Shown here: piece by piece, positions 25,649-35,383 of the stretch
Layout: the number at the start of each line of letters is the position of its first letter
Numbering within the stretch: position 1 is the stretch's first letter
Assembly (NCBI GenBank): GCA_944363595.1
Contig: CALVUN010000006.1
Location: 1 to 47,701, forward strand
From: an uncultured Bacilli bacterium
Lineage (GTDB): Bacteria; Bacillota_I; Bacilli_A; RF39; UBA660
Length of the DNA stretch: 47,701 nucleotides
Direction: 5' to 3'
Program-made: the position numbers and the translations under genes
Notes under the pieces: model-generated
Seen by the model: the letters and a program-made list of their open reading frames with translations, nothing else
Told to the model about the DNA's origin: nothing
Databases searched by the model: none

Positions 25649-26561
25649 ATTCCAAATAATTATCTGGATTAACAACAACATGCTCACTTTCAAGTTCATC
25701 TTTAAAAATCTCTTTAAACCTAACTAACTCTTTCATAATAACATCAGGATATATTGCTTTACTAAATCGTATTGCATCATATATATTTTGAAATCCAACC
25801 GTCTTCCTATTTTCATAAATAGCATTCGAAAAAGCTTGTCGTAAAATTACCAATGCAATATCAGGATATCTAGATGAAACCTCATAAATTCTTTTATACT
25901 CACTTGTAATACTGACAATAAATTTCATAATATTCTCTTTAACAAATTCAGAATATGCTAATTTAACACCCGTCTGATATTCAATTTTAGGTAAAGTTTG
26001 CATTAAAATCTGCACACACATTTCCTCAGTAGGCTCTTCAACATCAATTCTTTCAAATCTTCTAACAAAAGCTTTATCTCTTAAAATGTATTTTTCATAT
26101 TCATAAGTAGTAGTCGCACCAATCATCTTAATACTACCACGACTAAGACCTTCTTTAAACATATTAGCCAAATCCAATGCACCCTGAGCATCATTACCTA
26201 TTAAAGTATGAATTTCATCGACAAATAAAATAACCTTATCCATATTCTTAAGTTCTTGTACTAATTTCAAAACTCTATTCTCACCATTATCATTACCTAT
26301 TAAAGCTGTAGTATTAACTCGATAAATAGAATATCCCTTAAGAACATCGGGAACATCATTCCTTTGAATCTTATAAGCAAGTCCCTCCACAATAGCGGTC
26401 TTACCAATACCAGGTTTACCAACCAAACAAGCAGATTTCTCTGGTGTTAACAAAACCAAAATAAGTTCCTTAATCTCTTTCTCTCTAGCTATTGCAGGAT
26501 TAGTTATATAAGTTTGCAAAGTCAAATTATCAGCATATCTAGCTAAAATTGAATCATTCAT
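25647..26561 (-). CDS. Single-module Clp-type AAA+ ATPase
   Basis: This 304-residue protein corresponds to the first ATPase module of ClpA/B/C. It has Walker A GKPGIGKT (48-55), Walker B VILFVDEIH (110-118), a GATTTYEYEKYILRDKAFVRRFERI arm with the arginine finger, and a C-terminal small domain. It lacks the Clp N-domain, M-domain and second module, so it is not a normal unfoldase. The start ATG 26561 follows AGGGTGAT. It is last in a leftward cluster with ftsY and ylxM. A partner protein probably supplies specificity. Confidence 0.8.
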   Translation of the reverse strand: MNDSILARYADNLTLQTYITNPAIAREKEIKELILVLLTPEKSACLVGKPGIGKTAIVEGLAYKIQRNDVPDVLKGYSIYRVNTTALIGNDNGENRVLKLVQELKNMDKVILFVDEIHTLIGNDAQGALDLANMFKEGLSRGSIKMIGATTTYEYEKYILRDKAFVRRFERIDVEEPTEEMCVQILMQTLPKIEYQTGVKLAYSEFVKENIMKFIVSITSEYKRIYEVSSRYPDIALVILRQAFSNAIYENRKTVGFQNIYDAIRFSKAIYPDVIMKELVRFKEIFKDELESEHVVVNPDNYLE

Positions 26562-26570
26562 TCTATCACC

Positions 26571-26756
26571 CTATTTTCCAATAATAACTGCGATTAAAAT
26601 CCACATACCTGCAGTTACAATTAAAGAACCAAGAAACGCAGCATCCGCAAAACCACCCCTTGTTCTCTTACGATAATCATAACAAATCTTAGCATTCTTA
26701 TATTTATCAACAGGTATCTCTCTATCCTCAATAATCACCTTTTCATCTTTTTCCAT
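26571..26756 (-). CDS. Small membrane protein
   Basis: This 61-residue protein has a charged N-terminal part (MEKDEKVIIEDREIPVDKYKN) and one C-terminal transmembrane helix (FLGSLIVTAGMWILIAVIIGK). GAGGTGAT precedes ATG 26756. It is 9 bp from both neighbours and therefore in the same transcript. Family is not recognised. Confidence 0.65.
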   Translation of the reverse strand: MEKDEKVIIEDREIPVDKYKNAKICYDYRKRTRGGFADAAFLGSLIVTAGMWILIAVIIGK

Positions 26757-26765
26757 AAAATCACC

Positions 26766-27062
26766 TCAAAAAAGTTTTTCTATTTTATCTCTTAAAGCAA
26801 CATCATCACATTCATCTAAAATCTTTTTAATCTTTTCTTCTTTAGCATAAAGATGTAAATTATCTTCATACCACAATAACTTTTTTTCAATATTTTTAAG
26901 CATCTTATGAATAGCATTGCGACTCACATCAATATTTTCACTTATTTCTGCTAAAGTCAAATTATCAAAGTAATAAGCTTCAAAACAACTTTTCTGTTTA
27001 TCACTAAGTAAACATCCATAATAATCGTATAAAATAATAATATAATTAATATCTTCCATCAT
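26766..27062 (-). CDS. ylxM: YlxM-like HTH regulator of the SRP system
   Basis: This 98-residue protein has the UPF0122/YlxM pattern: LYDYYGCLLSDKQKSCFEAYYFDNLTLAEISENIDVSRNAIHKMLKNIEKKL. This is a sigma-4-like helix-turn-helix often encoded with ftsY or ffh and thought to stimulate SRP GTPase or regulate its operon. It starts only a few bases after the preceding stop without a good SD, implying coupling. ffh itself is not in the window. Confidence 0.8.
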   Translation of the reverse strand: MMEDINYIIILYDYYGCLLSDKQKSCFEAYYFDNLTLAEISENIDVSRNAIHKMLKNIEKKLLWYEDNLHLYAKEEKIKKILDECDDVALRDKIEKLF

Positions 27063-27067
27063 AAAAA

Positions 27068-27610
27068 TTAACTAGTCTTAACAATTGTATATATAATAGC
27101 AAAAACAACGAAGATAACTCCTACAACAAATAAAGTATATACTTCTGTCTTCCTATTAGGACGATCAACTAAATGATAACAAATACAAAATAGTTCTAAA
27201 GCAAAACATATCATTGCAGCAGGTATAAAAATATAACTATTAATTGCGCCAAATAATAATGCTAAAAATACAATACCAACAACAATACAAACAATAATCT
27301 CAAATTGATTATTAGCTTTAGTTTTTTCTTGTTTAACATCTTTACTACGCTCTAAAACAACATCATCAGTAATAGGTTTCATCACAATAGTTTTTTCCTT
27401 AAATTTAGATTTCTTATCTAAAATAACCTTACCATCATCAATTATAACTCTTGGTTTCTTCTTAATAACTTTCTTAGGAGTCTCTTGTTTTACTGCCTTT
27501 TTTGTAGTAGTTTTCTTTACTGTCTTCTTACCAGTATCACTCCCTACATTCTTACTTCCTTTTTTTACAGTAGTACTCTTTTTAATACTTTTGTCTGTTT
27601 CTTTTACCAT
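27068..27610 (-). CDS. Lys/Thr-rich membrane protein of unknown function
   Basis: This protein of about 180 residues starts at ATG 27610 after AAAGGGTG. The first 100 residues are strongly basic, with KKTVKKTTTKKAVK-like repeats, and the rest holds about three transmembrane helices (IIVCIVVGIVFLALLF, FIPAAMICFALELFCI, LFVVGVIFVVFAIIYTI). It lies between ftsY and ylxM. The basic tail may contact ribosomes or acidic surfaces; this is only inference. Confidence 0.6.
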   Translation of the reverse strand: MVKETDKSIKKSTTVKKGSKNVGSDTGKKTVKKTTTKKAVKQETPKKVIKKKPRVIIDDGKVILDKKSKFKEKTIVMKPITDDVVLERSKDVKQEKTKANNQFEIIVCIVVGIVFLALLFGAINSYIFIPAAMICFALELFCICYHLVDRPNRKTEVYTLFVVGVIFVVFAIIYTIVKTS

Positions 27611-27624
27611 AATTTTCACCCTTT

Positions 27625-28590
27625 CTATAAATCCATAAACAAACCATAGATATATTTTTCTATATCAAACGTCTCTAAATCATCAATTTTTTCCCCTAGA
27701 CCAACAAATTTAACTGGAATACCAGCTTCCTCTTTAATAGCTAAAACAATACCACCTTTTGCCGTACCATCCAACTTAGTTAAAACAATACCCGTAATAT
27801 CAGTAATTTCTTTAAAAGATTTAGCTTGGGAAATACCATTTTGACCCGTAGTAGCATCAATTACCAATAAAGTTTCATGGGGAGCATCAGGTATAACCTT
27901 TTTAATAACTCGGTTCATCTTCTCAAGTTCTTTCATTAAATTAACTTTATTCTGAAGACGCCCAGCCGTATCAATTAAAACAACATCATAATTTTCATCG
28001 ACTGCTTTAGTAACTCCATCGAACACTACCGAAGCAGGATCCTTTGACGTCGAAGATAAAACCGTAACATCAATTCTCTTTCCCCATTCCTCAATTTGTT
28101 CAACTGCTCCTGCTCTAAAAGTATCAGCAGCCACTAAAAGTACTTTTTTTCCATCACTCTTAATTTTTGCAGCCATTTTACCAATTGTCGTTGTCTTACC
28201 AACACCATTAACCCCAACAAACAAAATTACCGTTGGACCATTAGTACTAAAATTAATTTTACTATTAATAACATTATTACCAACATACATAATAAAAAGT
28301 TCATCGACAATAATTTCTTTAAGCATACTAGCATCTGTAATCTTTTCTTTTTTTACTCTATCTTTTAATTTATCAACAAAGTTCATTACTGTATTAATAC
28401 CAATATCAGCCATAATTAAAATATTCTCAAGTTCTTCAAAATAATCATCATTAACAAACTTATATTTATTAGATAAATTATTAAGTTTAGAAATAAATTC
28501 TTTTCTTGTCTTTTTCAAACCTTCATCATACTTTTGAATTTCTTCAGGTTGTTTTTTAAAAACATTTTTAATTTTATCAAATAGTCCCAT
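27625..28590 (-). CDS. ftsY: Signal recognition particle receptor FtsY
   Basis: This 321-residue GTPase docks the SRP-ribosome complex at the membrane. It has the N and G domains with G1 GVNGVGKTTT, the DTFRAGAVEQ motif, DTAGRLQNKVNLM and TKLDGTAKGG. The acidic A domain is nearly absent, as in many Gram-positive and Mollicute homologues. ATG 28590 follows AGGAGG. It is first of the leftward five-gene cluster. Confidence 0.95.
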   Translation of the reverse strand: MGLFDKIKNVFKKQPEEIQKYDEGLKKTRKEFISKLNNLSNKYKFVNDDYFEELENILIMADIGINTVMNFVDKLKDRVKKEKITDASMLKEIIVDELFIMYVGNNVINSKINFSTNGPTVILFVGVNGVGKTTTIGKMAAKIKSDGKKVLLVAADTFRAGAVEQIEEWGKRIDVTVLSSTSKDPASVVFDGVTKAVDENYDVVLIDTAGRLQNKVNLMKELEKMNRVIKKVIPDAPHETLLVIDATTGQNGISQAKSFKEITDITGIVLTKLDGTAKGGIVLAIKEEAGIPVKFVGLGEKIDDLETFDIEKYIYGLFMDL

Positions 28591-28671
28591 ATAATCCTCC
28601 TGTATTTACAATATAATTATAGCACATTAAACAAAATAGATAAATATCTTTATCAAATATTGACATAAATT

Positions 28672-28718
28672 TTAAAAAAAACAAGATAACTACTTAGCTT
28701 CTTCCGTAGCTCTTGTTT
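28672..28718 (-). terminator. Terminator of rny
   Basis: AAACAAGA (28679-28686) pairs with TCTTGTTT (28711-28718), with the end of the rny coding region in the loop. T's follow on the minus strand. Confidence 0.5.
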
Positions 28719-30243
28719 CTCTAATAACAGTAACTTTTATTGTACCAGGATATTGCATTTCATTTTCAATTCTATCTTTAATATCTCTAGCTATCTTAAA
28801 TGATGTAATATCATCAACTTCATCAGGTTTAACAATAACTCTAAGTTCACGTCCCGCTTGAACAGCATAAGTCTTATCGACACCTTTAATATCATTACCT
28901 ATCTTTTCAAGTTGTTCTAAACGTTGAAAATAATTTTCTGATGAGTCGTTGCGCGCACCAGGTCTAGATGCCGAAATAGTATCAGCAATAGCTACCAAAG
29001 ATGCAATAACACTAGTAGGTTCAGTATCACCATGATGTGAAGCAATAGCGTTAATAACGACATCTGATTCACCATATTTTTTAGCTAAATCAACACCTAT
29101 TTGGACATGACTACCTTCCATTTCAAAGTCAATAGCCTTCCCGATATCATGAAGTAACCCTGCTCTTTTAGCTAAATTAATATTCTCTCCAAGCTCACCC
29201 GCTAGTAATCCAGCAATATTAGCAACTTCTATAGAATGAAGTAAAGCATTTTGACCATAACTACTTCTAAAATGTAATTTACCAATAATTTCAAGTAATT
29301 CAGGATCGATGCGTGATAAACCTAAAGAATACATTGCATCACGTCCATAATCCTTAATCTGTTGATTAACTTGATTACACATCTTATCATATACTTCTTC
29401 AATTCTTGCAGGATGAATTCTTCCATCCTTGATCAAACTATCCAAAGTAAGTTTAGCAATTTCCCTACGCAATGGATCAAAACTAGAAATAACAATAGCC
29501 TCCGGTGTATCATCAATAATAAGATCGACACCAGTAACAGACTCAATCGTCCTAACATTACGACCCTCTCTACCAATAATACGACCTTTCATCTCATCAT
29601 TAGGTAAACTAATTACAGAAACAGTCTGTTCATTAGTAACATCAGCAGCATACTTTTGCATACAACTAATAAGCATTGCTTTAGCCTTACCATCAACTTC
29701 AATTTTAGCATCAGCTTCCTGTTCTCTAATATATAAAGCAATCTCCTTAGCCATATCATCTTCAACCTTTTTCATAATTGTATCATGTGCTTGCTCTTTC
29801 GTATACCCCCCAATTTCTTCTAACAAATCTAATTGTTGTTTCTTAATTTCTTCCATTTTATCTTTTTCTTCTTGAATTTCTTTTTGTTTATTAACTAAAC
29901 CATTTTCTCTTTCCTCTAAAGAATTCTCCCTATTTTGCAAAGCAATATCACGACGATCAATATTACTCTCTCTTTGTAATAAACGCTCTTCAGAGTCCTT
30001 AATTTCACTTTTTTTCTCCTTAATTTCACGTTCCGTTTCAATTTTCAATCTATTAATTTCTTCTTTAGTTTCCAAAAGAGAATCCCTTTTTAACTTATCA
30101 GCTTCCTTTTTAGCCTTATCAATTACCGATTCCGCTTTTTTATCATCACTTTTACGTTTAATATGCAAAATAACAAAGAAAATAACAATTCCTGCTATAA
30201 ATCCAAGAATAAACATTAAAATGGAGAATAATAAATCACTCAT
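28690..30243 (-). CDS. rny: Ribonuclease Y
   Basis: This 517-residue membrane-anchored endoribonuclease starts mRNA turnover. It has an N-terminal helix ([21 protein letters not shown]), a long coiled coil with EEI/KE-rich heptads to about residue 150, a KH domain ([31 protein letters not shown]) and an HD domain with LLHDIGKA and ASHHGD. ATG 30243 follows GGAGG. Length is typical. Confidence 0.96.
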   Translation of the reverse strand: MSDLLFSILMFILGFIAGIVIFFVILHIKRKSDDKKAESVIDKAKKEADKLKRDSLLETKEEINRLKIETEREIKEKKSEIKDSEERLLQRESNIDRRDIALQNRENSLEERENGLVNKQKEIQEEKDKMEEIKKQQLDLLEEIGGYTKEQAHDTIMKKVEDDMAKEIALYIREQEADAKIEVDGKAKAMLISCMQKYAADVTNEQTVSVISLPNDEMKGRIIGREGRNVRTIESVTGVDLIIDDTPEAIVISSFDPLRREIAKLTLDSLIKDGRIHPARIEEVYDKMCNQVNQQIKDYGRDAMYSLGLSRIDPELLEIIGKLHFRSSYGQNALLHSIEVANIAGLLAGELGENINLAKRAGLLHDIGKAIDFEMEGSHVQIGVDLAKKYGESDVVINAIASHHGDTEPTSVIASLVAIADTISASRPGARNDSSENYFQRLEQLEKIGNDIKGVDKTYAVQAGRELRVIVKPDEVDDITSFKIARDIKDRIENEMQYPGTIKVTVIRETRATEEAK

Positions 30244-30302
30244 AATATACCTCCATTATCTATATAATTTATCAAAATAACTTAATCTAAACTATATATA
30301 TA

Positions 30303-30331
30303 ATTGTAACGATAAATTTAAAGATTGTCAA
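30303..30331 (-). promoter_or_regulatory. Promoter of rny
   Basis: On the minus strand, TTGACA (30326-30331) and TACAAT (30303-30308) have 17 bp between them, about 60 bases before the rny ATG. Confidence 0.7.
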
Positions 30332-30361
30332 GAAATTTAACAATAAGAACTATAAGGCCCA

Positions 30362-30398
30362 AAACAAAAAAAGTAGAATTAATAATATATCTACTTTT
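30362..30398 (-). terminator. Terminator of recA
   Basis: A 9-bp stem AAAAGTAGA (30369-30377) / TCTACTTTT (30390-30398) is followed by T's on the minus strand, directly after the recA stop. Confidence 0.75.
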
Positions 30399-31428
30399 CC
30401 AATTCCTTATTATCCTTTTTTTTATTTTTTTTCTTACCAATACCATAAAATTCTCTTACTTTATCCTCTATTTCCTGTGCTAATTCTGGTGTATTTTTAA
30501 GTAAAGCTTTAACATTTTCTCTACCTTGCCCAATCTTTTCACCATTATATGAATACCAAGCACCACTTTTTTCAATAATATTAGCGTCCGTTCCCAAATC
30601 AACAAGTTCGCCTTCATGAGAAACGCCCTCACCATACATAATATCGACAGAAGCCGTCTTAAATGGTGGAGCCACTTTATTTTTAACAACTTTAATATTA
30701 GTCTTATTACCAATAATATCCGTTCCTTGTTTAATTTGTTCACCACGTCTAATATCTAATCTAACAGAAGAATAATATTTAAGTGCCTTTCCTCCAGGTG
30801 TAGTCTCAGGATTACCAAACATAACCCCCACTTTTTCTCTTAACTGATTAATAAAAACTACAATAGTATTAGTCTTATTAACAGAACCAGATAATTTCCT
30901 TAATGCTTGGCTCATCAAACGAGCTTGAAGTCCAACATGAGAATCACCCATTTCACCATCGATCTCCGCTTGTGGAACTAAAGCCGCCACAGAATCAATA
31001 ACAATAATACTAATTGCTTCACTTTTAACAAGAGCATCACAAATTTCAAGTGCTTGTTCACCAGTATCCGGTTGTGATAACAAAAGCTCATCAATATTAA
31101 CACCTAAATGACTAGCATAAATAGGATCTAAAGAATGTTCAGCATCAATGAATGCCGCCCTACCACCTTCCTTTTGAACTGACGCAATAGCATGTAATGC
31201 AAATGTCGTCTTTCCTGAAGACTCAGGACCATATATTTCAATAATTCTACCTTTAGGATAACCACCAGCTCCTAAAGCTATATCTAAAGAAATAGACCCA
31301 CTAGGAACTACTTCAATATTAACATCCTCCTGTTCTCCCAATTTCATTATTGCCCCTTTACCAAATTGTTTTTCAATATCCGCAAGTACTTGGGATAACG
31401 CTTTATCTTTTTCAATAGTTTTACTCAT
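30391..31428 (-). CDS. recA: RecA recombinase
   Basis: This 345-residue DNA-dependent ATPase performs strand exchange. It has Walker [48 protein letters not shown] (loops L1/L2) and the C-terminal [14 protein letters not shown] tail. ATG 31428 follows GAGGAGG. A strong promoter precedes it and no obvious GAAC...GTTC SOS box is visible nearby. Confidence 0.97.
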   Translation of the reverse strand: MSKTIEKDKALSQVLADIEKQFGKGAIMKLGEQEDVNIEVVPSGSISLDIALGAGGYPKGRIIEIYGPESSGKTTFALHAIASVQKEGGRAAFIDAEHSLDPIYASHLGVNIDELLLSQPDTGEQALEICDALVKSEAISIIVIDSVAALVPQAEIDGEMGDSHVGLQARLMSQALRKLSGSVNKTNTIVVFINQLREKVGVMFGNPETTPGGKALKYYSSVRLDIRRGEQIKQGTDIIGNKTNIKVVKNKVAPPFKTASVDIMYGEGVSHEGELVDLGTDANIIEKSGAWYSYNGEKIGQGRENVKALLKNTPELAQEIEDKVREFYGIGKKKNKKKDNKELEK

Positions 31429-31464
31429 TATAATTTATCCTCCTCTAATCTATTGCACAAATAA

Positions 31465-31493
31465 ATTATATAATACCCAAAATCATTTGTCAA
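31465..31493 (-). promoter_or_regulatory. Promoter of recA
   Basis: TTGACA (31488-31493) and TATAAT (31465-31470) are perfect on the minus strand, with a 17-bp spacer. Confidence 0.85.
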
Positions 31494-31632
31494 TAGTTTT
31501 TCGTACATTTGTTTGTAAAAATAATATCTTTTCCCCTTTATCTATATTATTCTAAGAAAAAAGCAAATTTCCTTTAATTAAAATAAAAATTTTCAACATT
31601 TCTGTTGAAAACCAATTAAAATATAATAAAAT

Positions 31633-32226
31633 TTATTTTTCCTTAAAATAAGGTTTAGCCATCATATAATACTTAATACCAGATACTACTGATAAAACTG
31701 CAGCAACTACTAATAAGAAATCAGAAACTCTAATATCAATAAGTTCAAATGGCAAATTATAAAACAAAGTAAGAGCAATACCAACCATCAAAGTAGCTGT
31801 CTTAACTTTTGCCACATAGATAGCGCCAACTGCCGAACTTTTACTACCAATAACCATCTTTAAAGAATCGACGATAATATCTCTAGCAATTATAACTACA
31901 GGAATAACAGGACTAATCAAGTTATTACAAGCAAGTATAATCAATAAAGGATTAGTAAGAAGTTTATCAGAAATAGCATCGATAGTTTTACCAAAATCTG
32001 TAACAATATTTTCTTTTCGAGCAATATAACCATCTAGAAAATCAGTAATAGAGGCAATAATAAAGATAACACCTGCAATAACATATCTAATATCGACAAC
32101 AACATTATTACCCACTAAAAAAGTAGGAACCTCAATACCTAATTGATAAAAAGGAAACAATAAAATAAACATAATAATAACTGATAAAACAATTCTACTC
32201 ATTGTTATCTTATTAGCTTTATTCAT
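31633..32226 (-). CDS. pgsA: CDP-diacylglycerol-glycerol-3-phosphate 3-phosphatidyltransferase
   Basis: This integral enzyme of about 197 residues catalyses the committed step of phosphatidylglycerol synthesis. It has the full CDP-alcohol motif D-x2-DG-x2-AR-x8-G-x3-D-x3-D in TDFLDGYIARKENIVTDFGKTIDAISD and several membrane helices. The start is ATG 32226 (MNKANKITMSRI), overlapping the upstream stop by 8 nt. GGAGG is at suitable distance. Longer in-frame starts lie inside the preceding gene. Confidence 0.92.
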   Translation of the reverse strand: MNKANKITMSRIVLSVIIMFILLFPFYQLGIEVPTFLVGNNVVVDIRYVIAGVIFIIASITDFLDGYIARKENIVTDFGKTIDAISDKLLTNPLLIILACNNLISPVIPVVIIARDIIVDSLKMVIGSKSSAVGAIYVAKVKTATLMVGIALTLFYNLPFELIDIRVSDFLLVVAAVLSVVSGIKYYMMAKPYFKEK

Positions 32227-32701
32227 AAACATTACCTCCAATAGCATAAGTAATATCATTACTACTAAAATCATCACTCTTAGTTAAAGTAGTAACCAAA
32301 AAATAAACAGCTACAACCAAAACAATAATAACAATAGCAATAATAATATATTTGACGAAGCCAAAGTTTTTATCTTTAAAACTAGTATAAGGTGAAACAA
32401 TAACTTTTTCATCCTTTTTATTTTTCTTAGCTTCTTCAATCGCATCGACAGGTATTTTTGAAGTATAATCAAATAAAAATTCATTAAACTTATCGACCAT
32501 CTGCTCACTATCCAATCCTAAATATTTAGAATAATCTCTTATCAAATATTTAAGAAACAAAACATCTTTAAAATCATCTTTTCTCCCAGCTTCTAAAGAA
32601 GCAATTTGACTTGGTCTAACCTTAAGATCAGTCGCGGCCTCATCTACCGAGACACCATTTTCTTCTCTTTTTTCCTTTAATCTTAAACCTATTTCATTCA
32701 T
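32219..32701 (-). CDS. RodZ-like helix-turn-helix membrane protein
   Basis: This 160-residue protein has an N-terminal HTH_25 domain (MNEIGLRLKEKREENGVSVDEAATDLKVRPSQIASLEAGR...LFLKYLIRDYSKYLGLD) and one transmembrane segment near residues 115-138. It lacks the long extracytoplasmic domain of RodZ. Its position before pgsA is common in Bacillota, and a role in cell-shape control is likely. AAAGGA precedes ATG 32701. Confidence 0.8.
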   Translation of the reverse strand: MNEIGLRLKEKREENGVSVDEAATDLKVRPSQIASLEAGRKDDFKDVLFLKYLIRDYSKYLGLDSEQMVDKFNEFLFDYTSKIPVDAIEEAKKNKKDEKVIVSPYTSFKDKNFGFVKYIIIAIVIIVLVVAVYFLVTTLTKSDDFSSNDITYAIGGNVYE

Positions 32702-32721
32702 ATAATCATTCCTTTATAAAA

Positions 32722-33076
32722 CAATAATAATCTTATAAGCCACGTTCTGTACCTAAAAAGGCGGCAAACATTTATCTATACCTAAGTATCTACTCGCAAA
32801 TTCATATTCTCCTTGAGTAGTTCCCCTACCAAAATTTGGGTTTCTCGCTTGTGGGGTTTACCCCGTTTCACTCTATTCATTTCTAAATAGCATCGTCACT
32901 GTGGCACTTTTACATTCAATTAATCATAGCAATAACCTTAGATTAATCAAAAGCCGTCAACTAAAAAGTTGCCTTAGGTTATTAATTCCCTAAGCACAAA
33001 CACTACTATCATCGCAGATAGTGCGAGCGTGGACTTTCCTCTACAAAAAATGCAGCGTTTGCCCAGATTATTGTTG
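32722..33076 (-). ncRNA. rnpB: RNase P RNA, type B
   Basis: The minus strand holds the catalytic RNA of tRNA 5' maturation. CR-I reads GAGGAAAGTCCACGCTCGC (plus 33023-33041). The CR-IV/V parts read GAGTGAAACGGGG and GGTAGGGGAACT, and the 3' part reads ACAGAACGTGGCTTATAAG. The P1 helix pairs ATAATCT near 33065-33075 with AGATTATTAT near 32723-32733. The 5' end overlaps the gpsB stop codon. Exact termini are approximate. Confidence 0.93.
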
Positions 33077-33394
33077 TTCTTTTCCTAAAATTATCTTCTC
33101 AAGTTGTGAAATACGTCGCAATAAATCAACATTAGTAATTTCCTTCTCACCATACTTAGCAGCCTCAATACTAGACTTCAAATTACGAATTTCCTGCTTA
33201 AGTTCATGATTCTCTTGAGTAAGAACTCTTCTTTCCTTTTCCAAAGCCTTAATAATATTATTAAATTCATTATAATCCCTTATAATAACATCTAAAAACT
33301 TATCAACTTCTTGAAGGCGATAACCACGAGCATCGATTTTAAAATCTTTCTCTAAAATATCCTGAATCGTCAAAGCAATTCTATCCTTATACAT
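33068..33394 (-). CDS. gpsB: GpsB/DivIVA-family cell-division protein
   Basis: This protein of about 108 residues starts at ATG 33394 (MYKDRIALTIQDILEKDFKIDARGYRLQEVDKFLDVIIRDYNEF), preceded by AGAGGTGAG. The N-terminal DivIVA-type lipid-binding motif and a coiled coil (ALEKERRVLTQENHELKQEIRNL) match GpsB, which balances septal and lateral wall growth through penicillin-binding proteins. A weak C-terminal helix follows. Two promoters lie upstream. Confidence 0.88.
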   Translation of the reverse strand: MYKDRIALTIQDILEKDFKIDARGYRLQEVDKFLDVIIRDYNEFNNIIKALEKERRVLTQENHELKQEIRNLKSSIEAAKYGEKEITNVDLLRRISQLEKIILGKEQQ

Positions 33395-33413
33395 CTTACT
33401 CACCTCTATTATT

Positions 33414-33442
33414 ATTTTAGAGGAAAAATCACTATTTGTCAA
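33414..33442 (-). promoter_or_regulatory. Proximal promoter of gpsB
   Basis: TTGACA (33437-33442) and TAAAAT (33414-33419) with a 17-bp spacer on the minus strand, about 20 bases before the ATG. Confidence 0.65.
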
Positions 33443-33479
33443 TTTAATTAATAAAATTTTAAAACCAAAAAGCACTCAT

Positions 33480-33508
33480 ATTTTAACACATAAAAATCCC
33501 CCTGTCAA
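33480..33508 (-). promoter_or_regulatory. Distal promoter of gpsB
   Basis: TTGACA (33503-33508) and TAAAAT (33480-33485) with a 17-bp spacer on the minus strand. The -35 lies within a GC-rich hairpin (CCCCTGT/ACAGGGG, 33499-33536), which may also act as a terminator of the upstream gene. Confidence 0.6.
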
Positions 33509-33564
33509 ATTACCATTTTATATAACCCCACAGGGGCCCAAAGAAATAAGATAAATTCCCATTA

Positions 33565-33597
33565 AAATAAAAAAAGTAATAAATAACAATATTACTT
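33565..33597 (-). terminator. Terminator of the uridine-kinase-like gene
   Basis: An 8-bp stem AAGTAATA (33574-33581) / TATTACTT (33590-33597) with T-run on the minus strand overlaps the stop codon. Confidence 0.7.
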
Positions 33598-35247
33598 TTC
33601 AAAATAACTATCACCAATAAATTCCCTAAGTAAAGATAAATTAGGAATATCCTCACTAGGAATTGGTAAAACATACTTAAATAAATCAAGTAATCTAATT
33701 GCTGTCAAATACTCAGGATCATCATCCTTAATTGAATATAATAAAGGTTCAGCATAAGGTTTCATTACTCCAAGTTCATAAGCTAAAGAAGAATTAAATA
33801 CAACATCAGCTTGATCTTGAAAAGGAAAAACATATTTCTCTTCACCCAATCTAACTGAAGACCAATTAGCTAAAGTTTTTGAAGGAGAATATCCCCTTGT
33901 TCTATTATCTCTAACCATTCTTCTAATTAATCTAATATCTGTCATACTTATCCTATTATCATCATCAACATTTAAAAAAGCAAGAGGACTAATATATATC
34001 TTAAATTTCTTCTCATCATCAATATTCTTAAGTAAATCCGTATTCAAAGCATGTAATCCCTCGATTATCAAAATATCATTATCTTTCATTTCAATAGTCC
34101 GATTAAACACCTTTTTACCCGTGATAAAATCAAAAGTAGGCGTAACAACTTTAATACCTTTAAGTAACTTTTGCATTTGCGAATTAAACAATTTAATATC
34201 AATTGCTTTTAAACTCTCAAAATCAGGTTTACCATCTTCTCCCAAAGGCGTATCCTCTCTCTCCAAAAAATAATCATCCAAAGACAAATGATAAGGATTA
34301 ATACCTAAAGTCTTCAAATACAAATAAAGTTTCTTTGAAGTAGTTGTCTTTCCTGATGAAGAAGGTCCAGACATCAAAACAATTTTAATTTTATTCTTAT
34401 TTAAAGCAATCTTTTCTGCAATACTTAATAACTTATAATTCTGAATAATTTCTGATAACTGAACAATTTCTCCAGCATTATTATTAATAATGGCCTCATT
34501 AAGTTCTCCTAAATTACTAATATTAAGTAAATCTCCCCATTCATTATATTCCTCTAAAGAATTAAAATACTTCTCATGATGTGTATACTTAACAACTTTA
34601 CCATTATCATAAATAGAAGGAAAACGTAAAACAATCCCTTTACCATCAATTAAAGTTAAATCAAAATATTTAAAAATACTACTATCATTAGGCAAATCAC
34701 CAATTACATAATCATATACCCCATCAAAGCGATATAAAGTAACAAAATTAGAAGTATTATAAAATAAAGTCTTAACTTTATCATCCCTTTTAATTTTCTT
34801 AAAATAATTAATCGCTTCAACCCTAGAAGTCTCAATCCTATCAAAAGAAAGAACCTTTTTAACCTTATCTTTCATTAAAGACTTAATATTATTAACATCA
34901 TCCTGATTAATTTTTTTAGAAATAGCACAAAAAACACCACGATCAATTGAATACTTAACTTTAACTCGAACTTTATTACCTAAAACTTCATTAACACAAA
35001 CTTTAAACAAAAAAAGTAAACCCTTTTCATAAATCTTATTACCCTGTTTAGTATTAATATCATAAAGTACCAAGTTACCATTTTTAACAATCGCATCATC
35101 ATAACCAATCATTTGATTATTAAACATTCCCGCGATAATATCAAAATTAATTTTATCACGTATATCATCAATAATATCTCTAAATTTAATACCCTTAATA
35201 TATTCTTTCTTTTTACCATTTTCAAAAGTAACAATAACTGTATCCAT
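33592..35247 (-). CDS. TGS/editing-like domain fused to uridine kinase-type nucleoside kinase
   Basis: This protein of about 551 residues has an N-terminal ThrRS-like TGS region (VIVTFENGKKKEYIKGIKFRDIID), a middle region resembling the synthetase editing domain (YTHHEKYFNSLEEYNEW), and a C-terminal P-loop kinase (LMSGPSSSGKTTTSKKL, LDDYFLER, IIEGLHALN, IRRMVRDNRTRGYSPSKTL). The family is widespread in Firmicutes and Thermotoga and is generally annotated as nucleoside kinase; the true substrate is not established. ATG 35247 is the third of three consecutive Met codons and has GAGGG upstream. Confidence 0.85.
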   Translation of the reverse strand: MDTVIVTFENGKKKEYIKGIKFRDIIDDIRDKINFDIIAGMFNNQMIGYDDAIVKNGNLVLYDINTKQGNKIYEKGLLFLFKVCVNEVLGNKVRVKVKYSIDRGVFCAISKKINQDDVNNIKSLMKDKVKKVLSFDRIETSRVEAINYFKKIKRDDKVKTLFYNTSNFVTLYRFDGVYDYVIGDLPNDSSIFKYFDLTLIDGKGIVLRFPSIYDNGKVVKYTHHEKYFNSLEEYNEWGDLLNISNLGELNEAIINNNAGEIVQLSEIIQNYKLLSIAEKIALNKNKIKIVLMSGPSSSGKTTTSKKLYLYLKTLGINPYHLSLDDYFLEREDTPLGEDGKPDFESLKAIDIKLFNSQMQKLLKGIKVVTPTFDFITGKKVFNRTIEMKDNDILIIEGLHALNTDLLKNIDDEKKFKIYISPLAFLNVDDDNRISMTDIRLIRRMVRDNRTRGYSPSKTLANWSSVRLGEEKYVFPFQDQADVVFNSSLAYELGVMKPYAEPLLYSIKDDDPEYLTAIRLLDLFKYVLPIPSEDIPNLSLLREFIGDSYFEK

Positions 35248-35383
35248 CATCATCCCTCTTTCTATTCAACATAATATATTATACTATATTTTTAAATTAA
35301 ATAAAACAATTTTAAAAAAAATGTCATCAAAATAAAAGAATAAAATATAAAACATATAACTAAAATAATAACAGGTGATAAAT

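Noticed and set aside
31440-31500. SOS (LexA) operator at recA
   Set aside because: No GAAC-N4-GTTC-like palindrome is visible around the strong promoter.
33499-33536. Riboswitch upstream of gpsB
   Set aside because: The GC-rich hairpin overlaps a good -35 and is better explained as promoter/terminator sequence.
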